This document shows positions 22,736 to 34,049 of a DNA stretch of 64,000 nucleotides, piece by piece (positions within the stretch are counted from its first letter, which is position 1; each line of letters starts with the position of its first letter). The DNA is from Anniella stebbinsi (lineage: Eukaryota > Chordata > Lepidosauria > Squamata > Anniellidae). The stretch lies in NCBI GenBank assembly GCA_029215795.1, contig JARDYH010000001.1, positions 115,718,533-115,782,532 of the forward strand, read 5' to 3'. Made by a program: the position numbers and the translations under genes. The notes beneath the pieces were generated by a model that saw only the letters and a list, made by a program, of their open reading frames with translations, made no database searches and was not told the DNA's origin.

Positions 22736-24719
22736 ATAACCTGGTCTTCTAAAGAACAAAACTGTATCAGGAATTGTCAGCCTTGAACTGGTGACATTGG
22801 TTCCCTGTGCTATCAGTGCAGCTGGTCATTGGAGGGAATTGTATATAGTTCCAGCTGTGACATTCATATCAAAGCCTATAATTCTCTTGAACTGGAATGT
22901 AATGTGACACCAGAGGGTGAATTCTTCCAGATTTGCTGCCTTCCCTCAGTCTGGGTAACTTGTAACTGAAATACAAGTTTATTGACTACAGTTATTAGAA
23001 GGAAATGTCATCCTTTAATATTCTATTTTTATTCCTCGACACAGTAATACTCCAAAACCAAAATAATCTAAAAACAAATGTGTGGGTGCAATTCTAATAC
23101 TCTGATGTTGATGGTTGGAGGGGGTCAAGATTGTGCACTGTTGGTTCTGAGTACAGAAAGTTACCACCGGAGGAAAGCCCTGAAACGGCATTTGGGGTGG
23201 GCTGGAGAGAAGCCAGTTTTCAATCAGCTGTATTAAAAGCAATTCCATTCCTACAGACAGGTCTGATCTGGGCTCATAAACTACACCAGCCCTGGAGCTG
23301 GCATAGCTAATTCCCTTGTCTCTCCTCAGCTGTAGTGTGAGGGTAGAAATTGTGAATGCATATATCCACCAGATTGAAGGAGATGTCCTGGATGGTGCAG
23401 GCCAGTAGAGTTTGGGATGTTCTGACAGATTTATTGCTCTGCTTCTCTTTGGTCACACGACTTTCAGTGTTATTGATTTAAAATTGGCCTCCACTCGTTA
23501 ACTTGCTCATTAATAGATACCAATATGTTGACTGTATGTGACTCATAACATCAATGGCAACAGAAGAAAGACATAAAAGCCTTAAAATTGAATGTTGTAA
23601 AATATCTTGGCATGACAAATTAAACACTGGATGTTTTCAAGAACAAAAAGGTTAGTTTTGGAGAAATGTATCTTTCATTGGAAATTATGAAAAATCAATG
23701 TCCTGAACATTATATTTCAGTATTGAAACCTGTGTTACCATTAGTAGCCAAATAAATACCTGAAAGAGCAGATAAAGACATGAGATAAAAGAACAACTGC
23801 AGTAAATTTAGTTTCAGAAATAAAATCACTTCCAAACATAATTTTCATTGTCTCAAATAACCAAGAAAGAGCTGCCCTAAACTATCTGGCAGATCTCTCA
23901 TTTGTTCTGAAAAAACTAAATCCACCTCACAGAATACATTTACATTTCTGAAGCTCTGTAATATCCTATGAAAAGGAGAGATGGAGTGATACATATGTGT
24001 GGGAGTGAGTAAGACGTGTACTTTGCCTAGGAGCCAGTTATCTTGATTACTAAGTGCATAGTAGTTGTTTGGAATTCCTGTGCATGTTGTTGGCTTTCTG
24101 CCTATGGTCACCTAGTTGTGAATAAGCACTATGCACAGTAACCAATCATTTCCACATCACCAAGGACAGCACCATAAAACAATTGAGTAAGGACACTTTA
24201 ATTGACCCTGTGTTGCAAAAGGAAGTCAGGAGACTAATGCTAGATATAAAGTTGTTACATCTTACAGGTGCTGAGAGTGTTAACATAGCCCAAATTATCA
24301 CAATATTATTTTCATTCTGGACTACTTTGAATTTCAACCTACTTAGAGGAAAGTTGGGGCCATTACAGCCACTTCCTTGGCTCAGGTCTGGAAATAGAGC
24401 TCGCCATCCAATTCAGTTTCCTCACAGGAATACTTCTGAAGGATTGTTTGGTGTAGGGGTAGGGTTTTGCTAAATGCAGGCTCCCTAAACTCTTTCTTGT
24501 TTGTGAGTAATCAGGTCCCACAGTCTTTCACAGCCAGCTCCAAGCCACATCCTTTGGAGATCCCAGAAGGCACTTTTCAGGCATTTTCTTCTTTCTTCCC
24601 TAGCCCACATTGCCCTGCCAAATATTATCCTTAGTTTAGATTAACCAGTTTGACCTAGTAATTGGAAGACGTCTGTCTACCACCTTGTTCTTTCATCCCA
24701 TGATCTGCGTCATTTACCC

Positions 24720-25122
24720 AATTTGACCATGATAGCCCATGCCAAATTTAAAGCAGATCCGTTCATCTGTAGATTTTTAGGAATTTTTTTAAAGTTTGAG
24801 GTTTTAAAATACATTTTTAAAGGTAAAGGTATGAAATTTGGCACCATAATAGTTCTCGGATATAGCTTTAGCCTTGCCAAGTTTGAAGCAAATCAGTTCA
24901 TACGCTGAGTTTTAGGGATTTTTAAAAGTTTGAGGTTTTAAAATACATATTTTTAAAAACACTGTAATTTTTAGAGATAAAGAAATGAATCCTGGAACCG
25001 TGATAGATCTCAGGTAGGGCTTTATCCTTGCCATGTTTGAAGCAGATCTGTTCATCCGTTGATTTTTAGGAATTGTGTAAATTTTGAGGTTTTAAAATTA
25101 TTATTTTTAAAAACTGCTAGAG
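24720..25122. repeat. three-copy tandem repeat, unit about 134-154 bp
   Basis: The word AGTTTGAGGTTTTAAAATAC and variants recur at about 24794, 24928 and 25082. The word GCCAAGTTTGAAGCAAATC and variants recur with the same spacing, as does TAGGAATTTTT. The copies are diverged. No coding or known family is recognised. Confidence 0.82.
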
Positions 25123-25525
25123 CCATACCCTTCAAACTCAGGTTGTCAAACCTCCTCTTTAGGGTATTGCACCTTGAGAATTTTCAGCCCTTGGCATCAA
25201 GGGAATCTCAGGTTTTAGCTAAGAAGTGCTAGGCAACCAGAGCATATTTCCTGTTGCAGATTTGGTGGGCAGTCGGGCACATGGAGCTCAGCAGAGGTGA
25301 GGCATCCACAGATCAAAATGTGGGAAAGGAGAGGTCAGTCAAAGCAGCCCACAGGGCAAAACGGAACAGGCCAGAGGCCTTTTTCGCAGAGTTCCACATC
25401 ATGGGCAATGAAGGGTCATCCTTAGAGAAAAAACTCTCATGACCAACAGTGAGGTGTCAGTCGAGAGAGAGGCTCTCATCTTTGCAGATGTCCTGTTGAT
25501 GTGGATGTTGGAACCTGGCAAGTCG

Positions 25526-25550
25526 TTGCTTTGCTTTGCTTTGCTTTGCT
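25526..25550. repeat. (TTGCT)5 microsatellite
   Basis: Five exact tandem units of TTGCT. Confidence 0.95.
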
Positions 25551-27200
25551 ACCCCTTCCCTTCCATTTCACTTTGTTCACTTGTGAGCTAGTCTCTGTTT
25601 GCACTGCTGGCATGCAATGCAGAATGTTTGAAGCTGGAGACATCGGCTGGCTGGCATAAGGCAGAGAGAGGCTGAAGGCAACCCAGGTTCACCTCTAGCT
25701 TGGCCCTGAGAGACCAAGCTTGCCACCCACAGTATTTTAAGAGTGCATCATAGTCGAGCAGATGCGCAGATGGAGAGGAGGTGGCTGGTGGTGGAGTTTT
25801 TAAAGTAAGAGTCACCAGATATGACCAAACAATAAGCAATACCCCTGGCCACAAGTGTACGGCCCAGCTGGACCATCGGGAAACTTTGGCAGGGAGAGAG
25901 AGAGGGAGATTGTTGGACGCTGGACGCTGGAGGCTTTGGTTTGGCTGCAGTGACTTACAGAGACAACAGAGGCTGCACAGACAACCCAGAGACACCTGTT
26001 GTAATTGAGCCCTATGGTGCTGGCAAGCAATGCAGGGCATTAGAAAGAGGGTCTCAGTCACATGTTTTTGCAGGAAATAGACAGGAGTTCAAAATCTGTA
26101 TGTGAGAAGTGGTGTCAATGCACAAGCCTTGAGAAGCTAATGTATATAAATGAGAAGTGTGAATGGGCAAAGTAGTGTCTGCCACCCATGACACCCACCC
26201 TAATGTTAGAGTAGAGAAACTTGTGGCAATCATACACAAGGTTAAAAAATTGAAATTTAAAAATAAAGCCATCCAGCCAGCTGGCAGCAAGCCCTGTTAA
26301 AAGCAGCAGCAGTTTTCAGTGGAGTGAGCATACATTCAGAAAAGATATTTGAGGGAAGGGGAGAATGTATCACACAGAGTATAGCAAAAGCTTCAAAGTA
26401 CAGCAAAAGCTACAAAAGTAGGAGTAAGTGAAGTTAATTTAAGATACGTTGTTCTTTATTTCAGTGATTTTAACATTAAGATGTTATGTAGAACAGATTT
26501 GCCTTAATTATGTGCTGTAAAATCAGATATGTGACCAAGGCTATGTTCAGGTGGGCACACCCCCTTGGTGCTGGACACGCTCCCTGGGGCCAGACATGTT
26601 GGTGGGCATGCCCCCTTAGGAGCTGACCATGTTGTCCTCCTTTTTGGTTTCCAAAATACAGTCACTCTACCCATGCCAAAAACAAAAATCTATGCAGACA
26701 ATGGCAAGATTCAGCCTAAAGTACCCAAGAGAAGAGTGAGTGGCCATGCTCTCTGACAATTGCAACTGGCCACATGCAGACAATTTTTCTTAAGAAACTA
26801 GGCATGGCATTTCCTGTTGTTGTCGTCACTGTAAAAGTCCACATATGTACAACATTCAAATGCTTGACCCTTCCTACTCTTGCTGTCTATAAGAGACAGA
26901 CATATACCAGCACAGCGTACATAGTGTAGAGCTGGTTTAGGAAGACCAGTTCAAGGCATTTTTGTGATGCTTTTACCTTTCAGTCTAAAAATAAATAAAT
27001 AAATCTCAAATTCTAGTAAGCCAAAGCAAAATATTTTGTTTCTGACATCCTGCCCTTTTCATCTCTGGCAAGTATGGAGACAAGTTACATAAAATACTCT
27101 AGAATTGGGTACATTGAACTTCCTCATATATTTTCAATACTTTTTTTTTTGGTTCTTTAGCAGCTAAATTAATTTGCAAGGCACACTTTTAATTCACGTG

Positions 27201-27436
27201 TTTATTTATTAGATTTATATCCCACCATTTTTCCTTCTTAAGGAACCCAAGTCAGCATACATAATCCTCCTCCTCCTCCTCTCCTTTTATCCTCACAACA
27301 ACCCTGTGAGGTAGGTTAGAATGAGAATCTGTGACTGGCCCAAAGTCATTCAGTAAGCTTCATGGCTGAGTGGAGACTAGAAACTGGATCCTCCAAATCC
27401 CAGTCCAACACTCTAACCACTACACCACACTGGCTC
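27201..27436 (-). mobile_element. Sauria-type tRNA-derived SINE, near full length
   Basis: On the minus strand it begins GAGCCAGTGTGGTGTAGTGG (A-box region). It continues through GTTAGAGTGTTGGACTGGG, a degenerate B box, then AGCCATGAAGCTTACTG, GGCCAGTCACAGATTC and CCTACCTCACAGGGTTGTTG, and ends in GGTGGGATATAAATC and TAAATAAA. This is the tRNA-derived SINE common in squamates. Its 3' end is Bov-B-like by family knowledge. Confidence 0.86.
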
Positions 27437-28409
27437 ATACAGGGAGTCCATTCCTTTCTCATCATCTTTTTGCTGCTCCCTCTAATGTGGCAGATAAACC
27501 GTGTGTGTATGTGTACTGAACTTGTGTGTGGCATTTAGTGACTGGTAGTCACCACACGTGTGGATGCAATGTAATCCAGATTCAAATATTTAGGAGAGCT
27601 TGCCAGCAGCCTGATTTCTTGCAAAATTAGGCATGCCTAAAACCATTAAAATCGATCAATTTAAGAGGTCCTATTTCTCCATACTATCGGGCTGCTACTT
27701 AGCTGGTGGCTGCCAGGAGGAATTTTTGTTTAACCTATTTTAAATACCTAATAGCCATCCTTTAAAACATACTTAAAATGTTATGCTCTTGAGTCGTTAT
27801 GCATTTCCCTAATTATGAAAAAAAGCATTGATGCAGAAATTATCGCAGCTGCTGATTTGCTAAGAAATTATTCTTCAACGAGGTGACAGTGGCAGATGAG
27901 CATAGGATGCTGCGCTGAGCTTTCAAGCTGGAGTATATTGTGACACCCATTTTTCTTCACCAGCATAGAAAGCTACTCAAAGCACAGCAACAGCAATTGG
28001 TGTTGCTCAGCTGGGGCTGAATAAATGTCCTTATGCAACACTGCAAAATTCCACCAGGCTGAGATCCTGAAAACCAGAAGCCTTTTTACAAGCTACTTAC
28101 ACTAGCTATGTAAAAATGAAGGTTGTTAGGTTTACATTGGCTTTGAGTTTTACGAGCTTGCGCCACTCACCTCAACAAAGAGGTGAGCATTAGGAGCATC
28201 TGCTCACATTAAAAGCTGAGTAGGAGAAGAATTTACAGCCTATTTCCAAATGCAGGATATTCGCCAGATTCAAACTGTAGGTTTTTGTTGTTGTTGCTGG
28301 GATAGGGAAAAAGTTGAAGATGGAACTGAACCAACATGTTCCATATTCTTATCATAATCCCATCCCATTAGTAGTGATGCAAAATCAAACTGGGAAATTT
28401 AGCTATGGT

Positions 28410-28760
28410 TAAGGATATGCAAGTCAGCAAAACTTGAGCTCCTTGCAGTCCTCTGTTTTCACCTTGAACTCATTTCGACCTGTGTCAGTATCAGATTGAT
28501 AGCTTTGAAGTTTTGTCCACATGGAAATTTCTATATATTTTGTGCAATTCTCTCCAAATATATACCTCAATTCTGCGCCTTTTTGAAATGAACACATTTT
28601 CCTCCATTGATTAAAGTATGTTTGTGCACATTGCTGAGATGTATGCATTTTAGTACATTTTTTTCTTGCATGCAACATGTTTCAAGATTTCAGGCTGCAA
28701 ATTGTGTTTGGGTCTGCAGTGTGAAAACTGGTAATATTCTGAAACATATTTCTCTTGTAC
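28410..28760. mobile_element. hAT-like MITE, degraded right end
   Basis: It starts TAAGGATATGCAAGTCAGC and matches the element at 31711-32135 (CAGCAAAACTTGAG, TATCAGATTG, TTTTGTCCACATGGAAATTT, TTTGAAATGAACACATT). The right terminus is eroded, and its end is a guess from the alignment. Confidence 0.62.
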
Positions 28761-29129
28761 ACAGGTAAACAAATTTACCTCTATGGTAGGGGTAAAGATC
28801 TCAACAGCACTACCACAACTGTCTCACACAGGTTGCAGCTGTAGCTGCTATGTTGTAGTAGCCATTGCAGGGAATTCAATCTATATCTGGATTTGACCCT
28901 TCTCAGAAATCAAAAGACTTGCTTCTTTGTTATATCCAGGGAAATCAGTTAATACAGTGAAATTATACCATTTCCAGATGAATTTGACATTTAGGATAAT
29001 TTGGTTCATTGCCTTTCACATTTTCTAGCTAAACCCTAAAGAGGCTCTCTGGTCATAGCCATAATCTGTAAATCCTCCAGGACAAGCACTGCTTCTGTGT
29101 TATGTATGGAGACCAACATTTGGCTGGCG

Positions 29130-29300
29130 CCAAATGTTTAGAAATGTTTCGCCTCCCACACTAGAGACATTCAAGAGGCAGCTGGACAACCATCCACCAG
29201 GCAAGCTTTAAGGTGGATTCCTTCACCGAGCAGGGGGTTGGACTCAGTGGCCTTATAGGCCCCATCCAACTCTACTATTCTATGATTTTATGATTCTAAA
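29130..29300 (+). mobile_element. CR1 3' end
   Basis: ACATTCAAGAGGCAGCTGGA, AGCAGGGGGTTGGACTCAGT, GGCCTTATAGGCCCCATCC and the ending ATTCTATGATTTTATGATTC form the conserved CR1 tail with its short terminal repeats. It is 5'-truncated. Confidence 0.85.
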
Positions 29301-29734
29301 TAAAATACAGCAGAGCTTGTTGGTTAGAGATCAAGATTTGGAAATGCCTTTTGTGTGTCTCAATTGCACTATTTCATCTTCATTTTTAAAAGTGTGATTT
29401 TTCTCATTGCCATCTGCAGCAACAGGCCTTTTCCACCTTCCAATAGTAAAGTCAGCAAATACATTTCTCTAGACATGATTTGTGGTGATTTTAAATTTTT
29501 AATTCGATTTTGGTGCTATCTTTCCTGTCAAGTTTGGATTGGAAAAGCGATAGAGGCTTTTCAGGGCTTTTCTGTCTTTAATACATTTTCAACATGCAGT
29601 TTCGGTTGAGTGTAGCATCAGGATTACTGTAATAGCCTCTTTACCCTATGAATAGCCACTCATAGTCGCCTCTGATCGATAGTTTTCATTCCTCTTGGTG
29701 TAGAACAGAAATTATGCAGGGTGCACAGCCTTTT

Positions 29735-29800
29735 CATTTCATTTCTATACTGTCCAATAGCCAAAGCTCTCTGGGGAGTTCAGAAAAATCACAACCCAAA
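29735..29800 (-). mobile_element. LINE 3' tail (L2-like), minus strand
   Basis: The reverse complement reads CCCAGAGAGCTTTGGCTAT with variations, TGGACAGTATAGAAATGAAA, the same tail as at 9825 and 60960. Further minus-strand LINE sequence probably continues to about 29890. Confidence 0.5.
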
Positions 29801-30036
29801 AATGCAACATAATGTAAAATCTTTAACATACAAAATTTTAAAACCATTTAAATCAGCTAAAATAGTTACATTAAGATACTGGGAACTGATAAACCGATTG
29901 ACATTATATTGCCCATCATATGGCTGGGAGAAGAGGAAAGTGTTAACCAGATGCCAGAAAGAGGAGTGTTGCACCTTAGGGCCACCTGCGCTGCTGACTT
30001 TGGAGTTGGGGACTGCACACACATATACGGACAGAT

Positions 30037-30058
30037 CACACACGCACACACACACACA
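30037..30058. repeat. (CA)n microsatellite
   Basis: A CA run with one G interruption. Confidence 0.95.
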
Positions 30059-30536
30059 TTCCCAGTGATCTGCATGAGGATCTATAGGAGAAGGAATAGA
30101 GAGCCTTCTCTCCACCCCTCCTCCAATAATTCATGATGCAGATCACCCCTTCCTTGCTGCTAGTGAGGATAAAGCATGTTCTATATGAGTATTTTGGAGG
30201 GTGAGTGTGGAAAGTACTGGTAGAGGGAAATTTGGCAGTGGTCATGTCATCAGGGCACCCTTCAGCACAATAAATATATGGGGGGGGGGCTATATTGAGA
30301 CCCCTGAAATAAAGCATATTGGGGGGAGGTTCCAGAAATCCTGGCAAAACTCTCCACACTCGGCCTGCTCTCTTTAATTTAGTTTCTTTAATTGTGAAAG
30401 TTTTCCTGGTCAAAATATGGACTGGTATGATTAACATGCATTTATTGCCCATGGTACACAAGGGACTGATGTGTCTAATTCTACATCTGCCTGATTTAAA
30501 CTCACTGCGGTCATTATTATTTTTAATTGTTTACAG

Positions 30537-30687
30537 CTTACACCGAGTTCTAATGGACTTACAAAATCAGCAGCTAAGTCAACTCTCTGAGTGGTTAGCT
30601 AAAACAGAAGAAAGAACTGAAAGGATAGAATCAGAACCCTTGGGGCCTGATCTGGAGGACTTAAAGCGGCAGGTGGAAGAACATAAG
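30537..30687 (+). CDS. DMD: dystrophin exon 12 (R1/R2 boundary)
   Basis: This exon is 151 nt, as in human exon 12. Its first base completes the split Asn codon from exon 11, and the peptide then reads LHRVLMDLQNQQLSQ, LSEWLAKTEERTERIES and EPLGPDLEDLKRQVEEHK. These are dystrophin-specific segments at the start of spectrin-like repeat R2. The acceptor is GTTTACAG|C and the donor is AAG|GTAAAC. It lies 16.2 kb from exon 11 and 15.0 kb from exon 13. I see no frameshift or stop. An in-frame ATG in MDLQNQ is internal. Confidence 0.97.
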
Positions 30688-31624
30688 GTAAACTGTAATG
30701 TATGACCTGACTCCATTCATTTCCAGGGTCCATATAGAGAAATGAGAAAAAGTCAGCATAGTACTATATATTATATGAAAAAGTGAATATGTTAATATAT
30801 ACAAATCTAGATGGAAATCTTTTGAATTTCATATTAATAAGGCCAGGATTGTTGCCTTTTCTTTCACACCATCATTATTCACAGAGTAAAAAGTGGGCTG
30901 GGATGGTAAGGGAAAGGGGAATTGCAATATGCTATTTACTGCAAAATACAATAATAACATTTCAGATTTCATTATTCCCTGGTCTTTTCTTTTGCTATCT
31001 TGTGCTTTCCTTCTAGAGTACTCTAGTAGCAAAACGACACTATTAGTTATTATAATTGGGATTTCTAATCTCATTAGCAGTGCTGGGACTCTGAGCATGC
31101 AGCCCCCGAGCACTGTAAAGTATTCAAACTGAGCGCCTGCCTTTGTATGGGAAAAGATGTGGAGTGTTTTTGAAAAATGAATTTAATTATAGAAACAACA
31201 AGCCAGCACATAATGAAAAAAAGGACTGGGTAAGACTGTGTTTTTGTTGTGCTCTGAGACATTTTCTGTTATAACTATGAAGACCTCTAAGAAGGCTTCT
31301 TCTAAATATGAAGAATTAAAGCTACAAGCCTACATCCAATTTGCAGGTTGCTATTGGCTTTGGCTAAAATGTCTAGGTAAAATCGTAATTGGGAAATAAG
31401 GAGTGGTGCTGACATAATATTAGCTTCCTATTTTAAGACATCAGGAGCAGGCTACAGGGTCACACTCTCTCTCTGCAACACTCACCCCTTCTCTCTTGTG
31501 TGTGAATTTTCCCTCCCATCCCCCACTTTAACCTCATTAGTATTGTGTCTGCCTGACATTGACATCTGGATGGCCACATATTTTCTCCACCCCTGGTTTA
31601 GACTTTGATTCCTCCTGGTGTGAG

Positions 31625-31670
31625 GCTATTTATTTATTTATTTATTACCCGCCTCTCCCTTTGGATTAAG
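31625..31670 (-). mobile_element. retroelement 3' tail fragment
   Basis: (TATT)n followed by ACCCGCCTCTCCCTTTGG on the + strand is the reverse complement of a GGCGGGTAATAAATAAATAA-type retroelement tail. Nothing else of the element is recognisable. Confidence 0.4.
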
Positions 31671-31710
31671 ACATTTGTCTAGGGCTTTTCTTGTTGGTAT
31701 TAACCTTCCT

Positions 31711-32135
31711 TAGGGGTGTGTGGAATCAGCAAAACTTAGGTTTGCTGAAGTTCTCAGAGTTCCACCTTGAAGCTCATTCTGACTCAAGTCCATATCAGAT
31801 TGCAAGCATTGATTTTTTTTCCACATGAAAATCTATGTATATTTCCTCATGAGTATTTTTCTAAATGTACACATCAATTGTGCCCTTGTTTGAAATGTAC
31901 ACATTCTTCTCCTCTTGTATCTATACGCATTTTTCCAAGGTACACATTTTTCATCCACGTTTTTCAAATGTCCACATGCTGTCGAGTGCATTTTTTTAAT
32001 CCACAAATCGCATTGCAAGCTCAGAAATGTATGGACCAACCACAGATCGCATCTGAGCCTGAGTTCAGTCCTGAAGGTGGAAACTGGGTAAATCCTGATC
32101 AAAATGAACTGAAACAAATTCCTCATACATCCCTA
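31711..32135. mobile_element. hAT-like MITE
   Basis: A 425-bp element from TAGGGGTGTGTGGAATC to CTCATACATCCCTA. The flanks ACCTTCCT (31703-31710) and AATTTCCT (32136-32143) match at 6 of 8 bases, as expected for an old 8-bp hAT duplication. Same family as 28410-28760. Confidence 0.78.
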
Positions 32136-33709
32136 AATTTCCTTGGCTGAAAAATCAGAAAGGGAAATAGCATTTCTTATACCATCATGTTCCAGTTATT
32201 CCCTGAATGGGAGAACAAAGGTACTCCCCATTTCCTTCCACTGACATGATTCAGCAGCTGAGGGAAGAGAGATGTTAACTTCTTCAGTTTTCTTCCATGT
32301 GTAGTAATTCCCCACAACATTATATAGTGCCTAGCAACTGAAGCCCTATACAGATGAACCCCCACCCCTTCCATGCATTTGGTGTGACTGTGAATAAGAT
32401 TGTGCCTGCTAGTTATGACTGCCAACTTGATGTGCTCACTGGCTGTATACCCCGGTGACCAGGCATTTGGTGTTACATTGAAAGGGGAAATATGTACATG
32501 TATGCACATAGGATTTACCTAGGTTACCACATGCAGAGGAACTGTGCTCATGTAAATCAATATACACGTTGCCCCCTTTTCATACTAATGAAGTGTACCC
32601 TTCTAATAGATAATTTTAAAAGGCCTTATAAATGAAATATGGCGTATTGTCACCTTTGGTTTTCCCTGCATTTCTTTTCATTGTTTTATACTGATTTATT
32701 GTTTTTAACTTGTTATCCACCTTGATGCATTTCAGAGAATGCTGGTAATAAATCTGTAATTGAATAAAAACTGAGGCCTTGCTTAATCTTTAAGGTTGTT
32801 CAAAATAGACTATCAAAACCAAAGACCATCTAGTTGGGTAGCAAAAGGGGCATAAAAGCAATATGAAGACTCAGCTTTACTCCTTTTCCCACATTTCAGA
32901 ATAGCTATCAATATGCCATGCTCAGTCATATTTAAGGTAAGCAGATATAAACTGTAGGTGCTGCTGCTGCTTTGTGATTCTATGAGTGAACAGAAGTAAA
33001 TCAGACTTCAGGAGTACCAGTCGAGCATATTTTATGGATATCACATTTATTTATTTATTTATTTATTTTGAAAGAGAATAACTAGCAAAGGTAGTAATAA
33101 AATCTGAGAATGGATGAAAGGTTTGTGGGGTGTGTGGATTTGCACACGCTAACCCATTCTACAGAAATGTTAATTTTCTTTTGCTTTTATTCTCATGTGA
33201 AAAGAATTTTAATGCACTTTTTACTTTTAATTGCAGTCTTCTGCCAAGAGACAGGATGACATACCTTTTAAAGGAAAATAATCTTGTTAATTATGATTAA
33301 AATGGGTGTATGTTTTCATCTGGGGAAGATTTTATTTAAACTTTGAAAGTATTCGCCCCTCATGCATACTGATTTCAAGTGAATAGGTATGATAAGTTTA
33401 TTAATATTATTGCACCGGTTGTGCAAAAGACAAGTAATAGAGAAGTCTAGCAACATTTAGTAAGGGGTGAGCAGAACAATAGGCATGTGGCATCGTTCAG
33501 TTGTGGGGCTAGGCACCTGACGTGGAGGTCTCATCCACATTTTATTTTCACAAGGAGACAGACAATTAGCCCTATGCAAGCCTTTTACCTGTGTGTAGAA
33601 TCAACTTGCTAGGGGGAAGAGTGGGGATGGGCACATTAGCTCCACCCTCCCTCTGTTGCTGTCTGTTTGTTCTCCATGAGTTAGAGGGATAATCTCTGCA
33701 GTTGGGAGC

Positions 33710-33795
33710 TTCTTCTTCATGGTCTCTGTGCATCACACATATGGCTCGCGCCGACGCCGAGCCCCATTTGGGAAACTTCTAGCTAGCTTAGAATT
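33710..33795. repeat. DIRS left inverted terminal repeat
   Basis: TTCTTCATGGTCTCTGTGCA, TCACACATATGGCTCGCGCC and TTCTAGCTAGCTTA are complementary to the right end at 39590-39710. The right end has additional outer sequence. Confidence 0.85.
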
Positions 33796-34049
33796 ATAGG
33801 CGAGAAAACCCCCTACCCCACCATCCTACTGCGCATGCTCAGGGGTTCCCGCCTTCCTCAGTTCTTCGACTGCTTCGCTGATCGCCTCGCGGAAGACTTC
33901 GCTCCGTGGATCTTCGGATCTGTGAGAGAAAGAACAGGATAGTTAGCTTAGATTGTTTTATTGTTGTAGATAGTTTTACTTAGCTTATAAAATACAAAAA
34001 AAAATTGTTATAGTTTATAGACTTTAGGTTAAGTTGCTGTTTCCTGCTT

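Larger units (their letters stand above)
14335..30536 (+). other. DMD: DMD intron 11
   Basis: This 16.2-kb intron has donor GTAAGT and acceptor TTGTTTACAG. It holds two Sauria-type SINEs, a tRNA-Ala-like SINE split by a MITE, CR1 fragments, a large minus-strand L1, a three-copy tandem repeat and hAT-like MITEs, each listed separately. I recognise nothing in 14691-15504, 15823-17339, 22743-24719, 25551-27200, 27437-28409 or 29801-30536. The last of these contains only a CA repeat and short poly-purine runs. Confidence 0.9.

Noticed and set aside
22743..22800. Continuation of the L1 endonuclease beyond 22742 (minus-strand VLFFRRPGYELR)
   Set aside because: The frame is suggestive, but it does not join the endonuclease without a gap and I cannot confirm it without a consensus; left as an open boundary question.
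31767..32150. 127-codon + strand open frame
   Set aside because: It lies entirely in a hAT-like MITE and has no domain.
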